Below are positions 35,969-45,072 of a stretch of DNA of 64,000 bases, piece by piece. Origin of the DNA: Larkinella sp. C7 (GTDB lineage Bacteria; Bacteroidota; Bacteroidia; Cytophagales; Spirosomataceae); the NCBI RefSeq assembly GCF_006149005.1, contig NZ_VBSL01000006.1:124001-188000 (forward strand). Reading direction: 5' to 3'. Positions within the stretch are counted from its first letter, which is position 1. Every line of letters begins with the position of its first letter. The notes under the pieces are model-generated. The model was not told where the DNA came from. It ran no database searches and saw only the letters and a program-made list of their open reading frames with translations. The position numbers and the translations under genes were made by a program.

Positions 35969-37420
35969 CTACAACGGGTTCTGCTTCAGGTTGGAATTTA
36001 AGATAATTTCCGCTTCCGGAATCAGGTGAACCACTTGTTTGTCGGTCGCCGGAACGGTTTGCTGACCGGTTGTGGTGTTGTGATAACCGGGATAATTCCG
36101 AACCAGGCTGCGGCCATTGCGGTAGAGGTCATACGCCCGGTGGCCCTCAAACGCCAGTTCGAGCCGGCGCTCCTGCAACACGACGTCCAAAACCGTTGGT
36201 AATCCTTTCAGATCGGATACCGAATACAACTCCGTTCCGGTCAGCCCCGCCCGTTGCCGAATCAGGTTGACATCCGCGATGGCTTTGTCTGTGGCACCGG
36301 TTTTGGCGTAGGCTTCGGCCCTGTTCAGGTATACTTCCGAAAGCCGCAGCAAAATCGGTGAGCTGAGCGTCGCAATACCGCCCTGGTTGGAAAACTTCGT
36401 GACGTATACTTTGTCGATGCCGTTCCGCTTTTCCTGCGCGCCCTGCGCGGTCAGTTTCCGAACCAGAAACGTCCGCCGTTTGTCGTTCGCGTTTTTGTTC
36501 ACCAGATCCTGATAGTCCTGCGACGCATAAACCTCGCCCCAGCCGACGCCACCCGGTGAGGTGTAGAGCATCGAACCCAGTGAACTCCAGGCGCGGTCGT
36601 CTTTCAGCGTGTGTTTGATCGCCAGAATGACTTCCTTGTTCTGCTCATTTTCCACCGTGTAAAAATCGGGAACCTGCGTCGGTGTCGCCAGCGTAAACCG
36701 GTTTTCTGCAATCACCAGATCGGCGTATTTAATGGCATTGGCGTTGTCGTTCATGTAGAGATACACCCGCGAAAGCAGCGCGTTGGCGGCCGCAGCCGTG
36801 GCATAACTGCTGATGCGCGTCACCGTCATCAGTTTGGCGGCTTTCTGCAACTCGCTGACCACAAACGCATAGACCTCCTTCACCGTCGCCCGGGCGGCAT
36901 TGTCGTCGGCTTTCGTGTCGGTTTTGATGATCACGCCCAGATTCGTTTCGGGACTTTGGGCATACGGCCGTCCGAAAAGCCGGACCAGCTCGAAATGGAC
37001 CATGGCTCGCAGAAAGATGTTCTCGCCCAGAATCTGATCCATTTCTTTCGACGTGCCTTCCTGAACGGCTGCAATCACTTTGTTCGCGCCGACAATAACC
37101 TGATAGGCTTTGCGGTAAATCTGGAGCGCGTTGGCCTGGTCGGAGGTGTGCCGGTACGTATACGTCAGAAAAAGCGCATCGGTAGTGGTGCCGCTGAGGG
37201 TCAGGTTGTCGCCCGGATATTCGTTCATAATGAACAGGTTACGGGTATAGTCGGACTCTTTCAGGAAGGTGTAATTTCCGTCGGTAGCCGCCCGCAGCCC
37301 CTGCGCCCCTTGCAGAATCGCCGACTCGGATAAACCGTTGTACGGGGTTGTATCAATTTCACAGGAGGTGGTTACCACCACACAGCCCAGCAACAAAAAG
37401 CGCGAAAGAGAGAAGTTCAT
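35969..37420 (-). CDS. susD: SusD/RagB family glycan-binding lipoprotein
   Basis: A 483-residue outer-membrane lipoprotein that works as the lid of the SusC transporter and binds the oligosaccharide. The N-terminus (SRFLLLGCVVVTTSCEIDTTPYNG) contains a lipobox: Cys20 after TTS is the likely lipidation site, Cys12 the alternative. Features: DIDTTPYNG start, the TPR-rich helical RagB region (YAYRKAYQ-like segments), and the C-terminal YLNRAEAYAKTGATDKAIADVNLIRQRAG and LDVVLQERRLELAFEGHRAYDLYRNG motifs. It starts 12 bp after susC ends. Confidence 0.96.
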   Translation of the reverse strand: MNFSLSRFLLLGCVVVTTSCEIDTTPYNGLSESAILQGAQGLRAATDGNYTFLKESDYTRNLFIMNEYPGDNLTLSGTTTDALFLTYTYRHTSDQANALQIYRKAYQVIVGANKVIAAVQEGTSKEMDQILGENIFLRAMVHFELVRLFGRPYAQSPETNLGVIIKTDTKADDNAARATVKEVYAFVVSELQKAAKLMTVTRISSYATAAAANALLSRVYLYMNDNANAIKYADLVIAENRFTLATPTQVPDFYTVENEQNKEVILAIKHTLKDDRAWSSLGSMLYTSPGGVGWGEVYASQDYQDLVNKNANDKRRTFLVRKLTAQGAQEKRNGIDKVYVTKFSNQGGIATLSSPILLRLSEVYLNRAEAYAKTGATDKAIADVNLIRQRAGLTGTELYSVSDLKGLPTVLDVVLQERRLELAFEGHRAYDLYRNGRSLVRNYPGYHNTTTGQQTVPATDKQVVHLIPEAEIILNSNLKQNPL

Positions 37421-37432
37421 GGGTGCTGATGA

Positions 37433-40360
37433 TTAAAAGTTAAACTGGAGACCAAAAACCAATTTCCGGCTGAACGGGTATTTCGTACCTACTTCGCCCG
37501 TCTCGGTTACGTCCGGGTCGATGCCCGAAAACTTCGTGATCGTGAACACGTTATCGGCCGAAACCGACAGCCGGACGCCATCCAGTTTGGCTTTGCTGAC
37601 CAATGCCGTCGGCAAATCGTAGGTCAGGCTGATGTTCCGCAGACGGAGGTAGTTGCCATTTTCCAGAAACCGCGACGACGGGCGCTGGGCGTTGTTGTTG
37701 CCGCCGATGACGTACTTCGGATGCGTGGCAATGTCGCCGGGTTGTTCCCAGCGGCTCCAGCCATCCTGCAAGGCCATGAGGTTGTAGCGGTCGTAGGCAC
37801 CGTCGTTGTCGAACAGGTTCCGGTCGCCGTTGTAGAGAATGGAACCGGTGCTGTAGGTAAAGAAAGCGTTCAGTTCCAGCCCTTTCCAGCTCAGCACCTG
37901 CCGAAAACCGCCGAACAGTTTGGGGTTGGCGTTGTTGCCGATAAACTGGATCGTGGCGTCGTTGTAGTTGTTCGTCGTGGTGCTGGTGCCGTCGGTGCCT
38001 ACTTTTTCCCAGAGCGGTCCACCGGTTTGCGGATCGACGCCCATCCACCGGCGCATATACCAGCTATTGAGCGGCTGATTGAGCGCGTAAGGACGCTGGC
38101 CGTTGGCGACCAGCACGCGGTCGCCATAGAGAGCCGTCACCTCGTTTCGGTTCATACCGGCATTGATGTCCATCCGCCATTTCAGGGCGGTTTTCTGCAA
38201 AATGTCGGCCGATAAAACCACTTCAAGTCCTTTGTTTCGAACGGCTCCCACGTTTTCCGTAATGAACGTGTAACCGCTGGTGGCCTGGAGTGGTCGGTTA
38301 AACAAGAGGTTGTTGGTCAGACGGTTGTAGAGATCGACAGTGAGCGAAAGCCGGTTCCACAAACTGGCGTCGATTCCGAAGTTGGTATTGTTCGATACTT
38401 CCCACGACAGGTTCGGGTTTTCGATGCGAGTCGGGTAGGCGGATGGAATACCGGCGTATTGGCCCGTCAGGTTATACAAACCCTGGGAAGCATAGTCGTT
38501 GATGCCGTCGGCGTTGCCGGTGGTTCCGTAGCTCAACCGGAATTTGAGGTTGGTCAGCAGTGGATTGCTGCGTAGAAACGCTTCGTTGGAGGCATTCCAG
38601 GTCAGGCCGACCGCGTAGAAGTTGCCGTATTTCTTATCCCGACCGAACTTGGACGAACCATCCCGGCGGAACGAGGTCGTAACCAGGTATTTATCCTGAT
38701 AGCCGTAGTTGGCCTGGAACAGATACGAAGAGAACGCGTTGTCGGTTTTGGTTCCGCCGATGGTTTCGGGTTGCGAGGTTGCATCCAGAATGCTCAGGCC
38801 GGAGAAAATGCCTTTTCCGGTGGCCGCCAGCGATTCGTAATAATAGGTCTGGTATTCGTAACCCGCCAAACCGTCCAGCGTATGCCCGCCGTTGAAACTA
38901 TGCCGGAAGCGCAACAGGTTCGACGTCAGCAAGGTATAATCGCGGGTGTTGGTTCTGGCCAGCCGTCCCTGCACATCCAGGGCGCTGGGGCCACGCATGT
39001 CCTGGCTGCTTTCACTGCCGTAATAACTGGTTTGGGCGCGGTTTGTGGTTGTCAGCGTCAGCCAGGGCAATACGTCATACTCGGCTTTGAAGAGCAGATC
39101 ACCCGACAGCGTGTTTTCCTTGAACGTGTTGAACTGGCGGTTGTAAATGAAGTTGGCGTTATCGCGTCCATACCATTTTTTCGCGCCGGTTACGGGATTA
39201 TAGGGTTGTCCGTTGTAATACGGATCATCGTAGGGCAGGTAGGTATAAGCCGCGTAAAGACCGCCGTTGCTGTTGTCGTAGCCGCGCGTCGACAACCCGG
39301 CCCCGTTGACGTTTACCCGGAATTTGTCACTGATGTTGTGGCTGAAATTCAGCCGTGCGCCAAACCGGTCGAGGCCGGTTCCCTGCAAAATGCCCTGTTC
39401 CTTGTAGTAGTTCCCGCTTAGGAAGAACTTGGTTTTGTCACTACCGCCCGACGCACTCAGTTCCGCGAGCGTGTTGCTGGCCGTCCGGAAAGCCTGGTCG
39501 AACCAGTTGGTATTGGCGTTGGCTTCGGGCGTGGGCAGATAATCGTTCAGAACACCCGTTGGCCGGTCGCGCTGAAATACCCTTTTCTGCAAATCATACA
39601 GTTGCGGACCGTCCAGTAACCGGAAGTTACCCAGGCTCAGCGTGCCGACGCCCTGATTCAGCCGGGCAGTCAGGCGGGTTTTGCCGGAAGCACCCCGTCG
39701 GGTGGTAATGACAATGACCCCATTGGACGCCCGCGCTCCGTACAGAGCCGTTGCCGAGGCATCTTTCAACACGGTGATCGATTCAATGTCGCTGGGGTTG
39801 GGAATCCCGCCAATGACGCCGTCGACCACGTAGAGCGGATTGGAACTGGCCGTGAGCGTTCCAACGCCCCGAACGAGTACTTTGGGTGTACTGCGCGGAT
39901 CGCCGGAGCTGCTGCCGACGAATACACCGGCCGCTTTGCCCTGCAGCATCTGGCCGACGCTGTTGGCCGTCACGTCTTTCAATTCTTTGGCCGTCACCAC
40001 CTGCGCTGAACCCGTCAGGTTACGCTGGTTGGTGGTAGTATACCCCATCACGACCACCTCATCGAGCATGGTGTCGGCTTTTTTGAGCGTAATCTCGATC
40101 GTTGTGCGGTTTCCGACCGTTACGGCGGTTCCCTGGTACCCAATGGAACTGATTTCCAGCACGTCCGTTGGCGTTGTGCGAACGGTGAAAGTCCCTTTGT
40201 CGTCGGTGGTGGTGCCCTGTGTAGTGCCACGGACGATGATGGTGGCTCCCGGTAGCGGTTGCCCGGCATCGTCGCGAATGGTGCCCCGCAGGCTTGACTG
40301 CGCATAACCGCAAACGGTTACCGATAGCCACAGAAGTAAACACACGGAAAGCTGTTTCAT
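37433..40360 (-). CDS. susC: SusC/RagA family TonB-dependent outer-membrane transporter
   Basis: A 975-residue transporter that imports oligosaccharides with energy from TonB. Signal peptide MKQLSVCLLLWLSVTVCGYAQS; carboxypeptidase-regulatory-like domain (residues 25-105); TonB box region near 106-115 (DTMLDEVVVMGY); plug domain 115-230 (NSVGQMLQGKAAGVFVGSSSGDPRSTPKVLVRGVGTLT ... VLKDASATALYGARASNGVIVITTRRG); then a 22-strand barrel ending in Phe (KLVFGLQFNF). It is paired with susD downstream. Confidence 0.97.
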   Translation of the reverse strand: MKQLSVCLLLWLSVTVCGYAQSSLRGTIRDDAGQPLPGATIIVRGTTQGTTTDDKGTFTVRTTPTDVLEISSIGYQGTAVTVGNRTTIEITLKKADTMLDEVVVMGYTTTNQRNLTGSAQVVTAKELKDVTANSVGQMLQGKAAGVFVGSSSGDPRSTPKVLVRGVGTLTASSNPLYVVDGVIGGIPNPSDIESITVLKDASATALYGARASNGVIVITTRRGASGKTRLTARLNQGVGTLSLGNFRLLDGPQLYDLQKRVFQRDRPTGVLNDYLPTPEANANTNWFDQAFRTASNTLAELSASGGSDKTKFFLSGNYYKEQGILQGTGLDRFGARLNFSHNISDKFRVNVNGAGLSTRGYDNSNGGLYAAYTYLPYDDPYYNGQPYNPVTGAKKWYGRDNANFIYNRQFNTFKENTLSGDLLFKAEYDVLPWLTLTTTNRAQTSYYGSESSQDMRGPSALDVQGRLARTNTRDYTLLTSNLLRFRHSFNGGHTLDGLAGYEYQTYYYESLAATGKGIFSGLSILDATSQPETIGGTKTDNAFSSYLFQANYGYQDKYLVTTSFRRDGSSKFGRDKKYGNFYAVGLTWNASNEAFLRSNPLLTNLKFRLSYGTTGNADGINDYASQGLYNLTGQYAGIPSAYPTRIENPNLSWEVSNNTNFGIDASLWNRLSLTVDLYNRLTNNLLFNRPLQATSGYTFITENVGAVRNKGLEVVLSADILQKTALKWRMDINAGMNRNEVTALYGDRVLVANGQRPYALNQPLNSWYMRRWMGVDPQTGGPLWEKVGTDGTSTTTNNYNDATIQFIGNNANPKLFGGFRQVLSWKGLELNAFFTYSTGSILYNGDRNLFDNDGAYDRYNLMALQDGWSRWEQPGDIATHPKYVIGGNNNAQRPSSRFLENGNYLRLRNISLTYDLPTALVSKAKLDGVRLSVSADNVFTITKFSGIDPDVTETGEVGTKYPFSRKLVFGLQFNF

Positions 40361-40442
40361 GGGTTGGAAGATTGATAAAGTGGAGACTAAGAAGCAGAAG
40401 GCAAAGGGCTTAGGGCATTCGGTAAAGGCAAGCGAAGGGTAG

Positions 40443-40472
40443 CCTGGTCAAAACCGGACGGTTTTGACCAGG
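40443..40472. promoter_or_regulatory. Perfect 14-bp palindrome between GH109-type gene and susC
   Basis: A perfect inverted repeat (arms of 14 bp, 2-nt centre) lies 23 nt after the stop of the upstream gene and 84 nt before the susC start. No T run follows on the minus strand, so it is not a standard terminator; it may be an operator or an RNA processing or stability hairpin that lets susC be expressed differently from the GH109-type gene. Confidence 0.5.
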
Positions 40473-40494
40473 TGGGATAGTTGAGCAAATCAGA

Positions 40495-41865
40495 TCAATA
40501 AATTTCGTTCAGGCCGAAAATGGGGCGGTTGGTTTTCCATTTTCCCCGGGTGAAATCCGGGATTTCGATGGGTTTGCTGCCCTGCGCAATGGATTGTTCG
40601 GATAACGGACTGATGGCACTCCAGACGGCGGCATCGTAGACGTCGATCGGTGGGGCGGTTTGGGCTTTGATGGATTCGATGAAGGCCCGCATCACGAAAA
40701 AGTCGATCCCGCCGTGGCCGCCACTCTGGGCCGTTTGGCCGTGTTGTTTCCAGAGCGGGTGGTCGTATTTATCCTGATAGGCCGCGAACGGTTCCCACTG
40801 GTGCGGTTTCGGGCTGGTTCCTTCCAGGTAAATCGTTTTGCCGTCATCCATCCAGATGCCCTGCGTTCCCTGCGCCCGGAAACCGAGTGAATAGGGGCGG
40901 GGGGAGTTGGTATCGTGCATGATGACGATGTTCTCACCATTTGCGCAATTGACCACGGTGGTAACCACATCGCCCAGCTTGAAATTGACTTTGGCGTTGG
41001 GATGATCGAAACCACCTTTATCAACCACATATTTGTGCAGGCTCCGGGCTTTGGTGGCGGTTGAGGTCAGGGACAAAAACCGGTTGCCCCGGTTGATATC
41101 CAGCCAGTGAGCGACGGGCCCCAGACCGTGCGTTGGGTACAGATCCCCGTTGCGATCGACGGAGTGCTGCGTCCGCCAGCGGGCTTCGGAATAGCCTTTG
41201 GCCCCAAATTCGACGCCTTCTTTGCCCATGCCGCCATTGAACTTGACGTTTCGCAGGTCGTGCTGGTACCCGCAGTGGGCATACAGCATTTCGCCGAACA
41301 TACCCTGACGGATCATGTTCAAAACCGCCAGCACATCGCGCCGGTAGCAGACGTTTTCCAGAATCATGCAATGAGACCCGGTTTTTTCGAACGTATTGAC
41401 CAGATCCCAGGATTCTTTCAGCGTGACCGTCGCCGATACTTCCACACCGGCATACTTGCCGGCTTTCATGGTGGCAACGGCCATCGGCACGTGCCATTCC
41501 CAGGGGGTGGCAATCACCACGCCGTCGATGTCGTCGCGCTTGAGCATGTTCACAAAATCCTCCCCGCCTTTCGTGAAAGCAACCGGCACTTTCTTGCCGC
41601 TTTTTTCGATCATGGCGTTGGTGCGGCTGATGGCTTCCGGGTCCGGATCACAGATGGCCGTGATCACCACATCATCGCGGAAAAGGGCCTGACGGACGTG
41701 GCTGCGACCCCGCGAACCGACCCCGATAAAAGCGAGACGAACCTGTGACAAAGCCGACGGTTTCGAAGCGGCTGCCGCCGGTTCGAACAGCGAAGGAAGA
41801 AAGGGCGCAGCAGCGGTGCTGAGGGCGGCCGTACGCAGAAAATTTCGGCGGGAAGAAACAGGCAT
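40495..41865 (-). CDS. GH109-type Gfo/Idh/MocA glycosidase-like protein, Tat-exported
   Basis: A 456-residue protein with a twin-arginine signal (SRRNFLRTAALSTAAAPFLP) and a Rossmann NAD(P)-binding domain (IGVGSRGRSH). The segments WEWHVPMAVATMKAGKYAGVEVSATV, LENVCYRRDVLAVLNMIRQGMFGEMLYAHCGYQHDLR and TYPTHGLGPVAHWLDINRG are the hallmarks I recall from family GH109, NAD-dependent alpha-N-acetylgalactosaminidases, which hydrolyse glycosides by an oxidation-elimination route. This points to alpha-GalNAc (or a related sugar) as a substrate, though family members vary. It begins the minus-strand operon, 134 bp before susC. ATG 41865 is chosen because it starts the Tat signal. Confidence 0.82.
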   Translation of the reverse strand: MPVSSRRNFLRTAALSTAAAPFLPSLFEPAAAASKPSALSQVRLAFIGVGSRGRSHVRQALFRDDVVITAICDPDPEAISRTNAMIEKSGKKVPVAFTKGGEDFVNMLKRDDIDGVVIATPWEWHVPMAVATMKAGKYAGVEVSATVTLKESWDLVNTFEKTGSHCMILENVCYRRDVLAVLNMIRQGMFGEMLYAHCGYQHDLRNVKFNGGMGKEGVEFGAKGYSEARWRTQHSVDRNGDLYPTHGLGPVAHWLDINRGNRFLSLTSTATKARSLHKYVVDKGGFDHPNAKVNFKLGDVVTTVVNCANGENIVIMHDTNSPRPYSLGFRAQGTQGIWMDDGKTIYLEGTSPKPHQWEPFAAYQDKYDHPLWKQHGQTAQSGGHGGIDFFVMRAFIESIKAQTAPPIDVYDAAVWSAISPLSEQSIAQGSKPIEIPDFTRGKWKTNRPIFGLNEIY

Positions 41866-42004
41866 AGGAGGAGTTAGCTGAGTTGGAATACGCGTTAGAT
41901 TGACGGTTTGGGGTTCAATTCCATGCTGAAATTGGAGAAAAACCGACAACCAATCAATCAAAACCGGGGCGTCAGGGCTCTGATTCTGACGGTTTTGGCC
42001 TGCG

Positions 42005-42036
42005 CAAACGTTTGTTCAGACCTGTGCAAACGTTTG
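42005..42036. promoter_or_regulatory. Two LacI-type operators
   Basis: Two identical 10-bp palindromes CAAACGTTTG (42005-42014 and 42027-42036) sit in similar flanks (TGCG/TGTG before, TT/TG after), 22 bp centre to centre, about two helical turns. The central CG and the form are typical of LacI/GalR family sites. They lie in the divergent region before the LacI regulator and the GH109-type gene, so they probably control both. Confidence 0.8.
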
Positions 42037-42054
42037 TGCAAAACCGAAGGAAAT

Positions 42055-42085
42055 TTTGCGTTTTTTAGGAATAAGAGTAAATTGT
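42055..42085 (+). promoter_or_regulatory. Predicted promoter of the LacI-type regulator gene
   Basis: TTTG (42055-42058), exactly 19 nt, then TAAATTGT (42078-42085), a partial match to TAnnTTTG. It starts 19 bp after the second operator; the inferred start is near 42092. Confidence 0.45.
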
Positions 42086-42105
42086 AAGGCTGAACAGGAC
42101 GCGCG

Positions 42106-43128
42106 ATGAAGGATGTTATTACAATTAAGGAGATTGCCCGGCAATTGCACGTGTCGCCATCCACCGTGTCCAGGGCTTTGCAAAACCACCCCCGCATCAG
42201 TGTACACACCCGCGATGCCGTTCATGCGCTGGCCGATCAGTTGAAATACCTGCCCAGCACGACGGCCCGCAATCTCCAGCGGGGCCGGACGGGCGTGATC
42301 GGGATGGTGTTGCCGGAAATTCGGGAGAATTTTTTCTCGGAAGTAATCAATGGCGTGGAAGAACTGGCCTTCGAACACCAAGTGACGGTGGCACTCTACC
42401 AATCGCACGACCGGTTCGACCGCGAGAAGCAGATTCTGACCGTGCTGGCTTCCAACCGGGTGGATGGCGTGTTGCTGTCGGTTGCCAAAGAAACGCAGCA
42501 GACCCACCACATTCAGGAGTTGCTGGATCGCCAGATTCCGCTGGTACTTTTCGACCGCATTCCGCCCCACATTGCGGCCCACCGGGTCGAGTGTAATATG
42601 GAAAAAGGCGCGTATGAAGCCACCAAATGGCTGGCCCGACGCGGTCATCGACGCATTGCGCTGCTGAACGGCCCCCACGCCTTGATCGCCAGCGAGGAGC
42701 GGTACCGGGGCTATATCACGGCCTTGGTGGAAGAAGGATTACCTGTCGAAAACGCCCTGATCAAGCGCAGTGACCTGACCACGCCGGAAACCCTCCTGAA
42801 AATGAATCAGCTTTTGGCATCACCGGCCCGGCCGGATGCGGTCCTGACGTTCAACGATTACGTCGCGCTGGATGCCATGCAGGTGTGCCGCAGTTACGGG
42901 CTGGTCGTCAATCAGGATATTTCGTTTGTCAGTTTTGCCAATCTGCCGCTCAATACCTACCTCGAACACCCACCCCTGGCGTCGGTCGAACAGCATCCTT
43001 ACCAGATCGGGTTTATGGCGGCTGAAATTCTGCTCAACGTGATTAACGGGAAGATTGCCCCGACGGATTTGCAGAACGTGATCCTGGAGCCCGAGCTAGT
43101 GGTTCGGGAGCCGAATGCGGTTTTCTGA
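42106..43128 (+). CDS. LacI/GalR family transcriptional regulator
   Basis: A 340-residue DNA-binding regulator. The N-terminal helix-turn-helix (TIKEIARQLHVSPSTVSRALQNHPRISVHTRDAVHALADQLKYLPSTTARNLQRG) and hinge helix are followed by a periplasmic-binding-protein-like sugar domain (RTGVIGMVLPEIRENFFSEVINGVEELAFEHQVTVAL ... DAVLTFNDYVALDAMQVCRSYGL ... EILLNVINGKIAP). A sugar or sugar phosphate probably releases it from DNA. It is divergent from the carbohydrate operon and has two close operators 70 bp upstream, consistent with control of itself and the operon. Confidence 0.94.
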   Translation: MKDVITIKEIARQLHVSPSTVSRALQNHPRISVHTRDAVHALADQLKYLPSTTARNLQRGRTGVIGMVLPEIRENFFSEVINGVEELAFEHQVTVALYQSHDRFDREKQILTVLASNRVDGVLLSVAKETQQTHHIQELLDRQIPLVLFDRIPPHIAAHRVECNMEKGAYEATKWLARRGHRRIALLNGPHALIASEERYRGYITALVEEGLPVENALIKRSDLTTPETLLKMNQLLASPARPDAVLTFNDYVALDAMQVCRSYGLVVNQDISFVSFANLPLNTYLEHPPLASVEQHPYQIGFMAAEILLNVINGKIAPTDLQNVILEPELVVREPNAVF

Positions 43129-43180
43129 GCGAAGCTTTTTCTGGTTAGTCTAACCGTCTATCCCGAAACCTTTCAATTTA

Positions 43181-43335
43181 CCCCGAAGGGGTGTTCTGTT
43201 AATAGGAAAATCGTATCAATAGTGGTTCAAGCTCCGGCAGGAGCGCCCTGACAACGCCAGGATGTAGGCCGCCCCTGCCGGGGCTTAAATCTATCGCTGA
43301 TACCGTTTTCCTATTAACAGAACACCCCTCCGGGG
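43181..43335. repeat. MITE-like 155-bp nested inverted repeat
   Basis: The outer arms 43181-43222 and 43291-43335 are imperfect inverted copies, both ending in a CCCC-CC-GGGG core. An inner inverted repeat occurs at about 43231-43246 with 43271-43284 (GCTCCGGCAGGAGC-type words). There is no coding capacity. A related CCTCTCCGGGGT lies at 43385-43395 and a CCCCTCCGGGGT at 33459-33470. It looks like a non-autonomous mobile or REP-type repeat; copy number cannot be judged here. Confidence 0.6.
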
Positions 43336-43414
43336 TACGTAAAATGGCTATAGGTAAAAACGTCGCCGACTATTGACATTAAACCTCTCCGGGGTAATTA
43401 TATACAGATCATTA

Positions 43415-44893
43415 TCAGTCTGTGAGCACGTTCCGCCATTTTTCGTAGGCATCGCGGTAGGCTTCCTGTGCCCGCATATCGGGTTCGATGGTGCGGATTA
43501 TCTTCAAACCGGTGAAGGCTTCCTGGCGGTTTTTGTAAATACCCAGTCCCAATCCGGCCCCCCGGGCCGCACCTTGTGCGCCGTCGGTATTGAAAAGCTG
43601 GATTTCAGCCCCGGTCAGGTTGGCCAGCGTGTCGCGGAACAGCGGGCTGAGGAACATGTTGGCTTCCCCGGCGCGAATGGTTTTCAGACCCACACCCACT
43701 TGCTCCATGACCTGAATGCCGTAATAAAAGGAAAAAACGATGCCTTCCTGCGCGGCCCGAATCCAGTGGGGGAGGCTGTGGCGCGTCAGTTGCAAACCGT
43801 GGAACGAAGCCCCTAAATCGCGGTTTTCCAGCACGCGCTCGGCGCCGTTGCCAAAAGGCAGACACAGCAAACCATCGGAACCGACGGGCGCATGGGCCGC
43901 CAGGTCGTTCATTTCGGCGTAACTGACCGAGCCACGCAGCAGGTGATTCCGCAGCCAGCTATTGAGAATACCGGTGCCGTTGATGCAGAGCAAAACGCCG
44001 TAGCGCGGGGCTTCCGGCGTGTGACTAACGTGGAGAAAGGTGTTGACGCGGGATTGCGGATCGTATTTGGCCTGATCGCTGACGCCATAAACGACGCCCG
44101 ACGTACCCGCCGTGGCGGCAATTTCGTTGGGTTCCAGCACGTTGAGCGAAAACGCATTGTTGGGCTGGTCGCCCGCGCGGTAGGTAACCGGCGTTCCGGT
44201 GGCCAGACCCAGCTCGCTGGCGGCTTTCGACGTCAGTTCGCCTTGTACCGAGAATGTTGGTTTTAGATTGGCAACGAGCGAGGGATCGAAGCCGAAATAA
44301 TCGAGCAGAAAATCCGCCGGTTGTTCGTTCTGAAAATCCCAGAGAATACCTTCCGACAAACCGGAGGGCGTCGTGACGATTTCGCCGGTCATGCGGGTGG
44401 CCAGATAGTCGCCCGGCAGCATGAACTTGTGAATTTTGTTGTAAATCGCCGGTTCGTTTTCCTTCACCCACGCCAGTTTGGCGGCCGTAAAGTTGCCCGG
44501 CGAATTGAGCAGATGTTGCAGACTTTTGGTCCGACCAACGGTTTCGAAGGCTTTTTCACCGTAGGAAACCGCCCGGCTGTCGCACCAGATGATCGACGGA
44601 CGCAGCACGTTTAGGTCTTTATCCACGATCACCAGTCCGTGCATCTGGTAGGAAATGCCGATGGCTTTCACGTCTTCCGGTTTCACACCGGTTTTCGACA
44701 ACACGGTTTTGGACGCCAGGCAGGCATTTTTCCACCACGCATCCGGGTTTTGCTCGGCATAGCCCGGCAGGGGGGCGTCGATGGGCATTTCCGATTCGGG
44801 GAAAAACGCGGAGGCCACCACCGCACCGGTTTCAACTTCGAGCAAACAGGCTTTTACGGACGAACTACCGACATCAAATCCAAGGAGATACAT
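43415..44893 (-). CDS. xylB: Xylulokinase (FGGY family)
   Basis: A 492-residue FGGY carbohydrate kinase that phosphorylates D-xylulose to xylulose 5-phosphate. N-terminal ATPase fold YLLGFDVGSSSVKACLLE; substrate segment YQMHGLVIVDKD (MHG is typical of xylulokinases); second ATPase lobe AATAGTSGVVYG and SDGLLCLPFGNGAERV; then the C-terminal FGGY-like GAEIQLFNTDGAQGAARGAGLGLGI. ATG 44893 (MYLLGFDVG) is used; the frame is open 12 codons further. No xylA is adjacent in the window; it may belong to the LacI-controlled locus or stand alone. Confidence 0.92.
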   Translation of the reverse strand: MYLLGFDVGSSSVKACLLEVETGAVVASAFFPESEMPIDAPLPGYAEQNPDAWWKNACLASKTVLSKTGVKPEDVKAIGISYQMHGLVIVDKDLNVLRPSIIWCDSRAVSYGEKAFETVGRTKSLQHLLNSPGNFTAAKLAWVKENEPAIYNKIHKFMLPGDYLATRMTGEIVTTPSGLSEGILWDFQNEQPADFLLDYFGFDPSLVANLKPTFSVQGELTSKAASELGLATGTPVTYRAGDQPNNAFSLNVLEPNEIAATAGTSGVVYGVSDQAKYDPQSRVNTFLHVSHTPEAPRYGVLLCINGTGILNSWLRNHLLRGSVSYAEMNDLAAHAPVGSDGLLCLPFGNGAERVLENRDLGASFHGLQLTRHSLPHWIRAAQEGIVFSFYYGIQVMEQVGVGLKTIRAGEANMFLSPLFRDTLANLTGAEIQLFNTDGAQGAARGAGLGLGIYKNRQEAFTGLKIIRTIEPDMRAQEAYRDAYEKWRNVLTD

Positions 44894-45072
44894 GGGGTAC
44901 GCAAGGTTCAGATACAAAACAAGGTGCAAAGTACGCAGAGCTTAGAAGTTAGGCAAACGGTAAATACGGGGGGCGGGCCTACTGATCGGTTGGTTTTGTT
45001 GTCGAAAGCAATGAAATTAGACCATTATCCAGTTGGTTTGTTCTTTTCACGGTACCAGAGAAGCGGTCTTGC

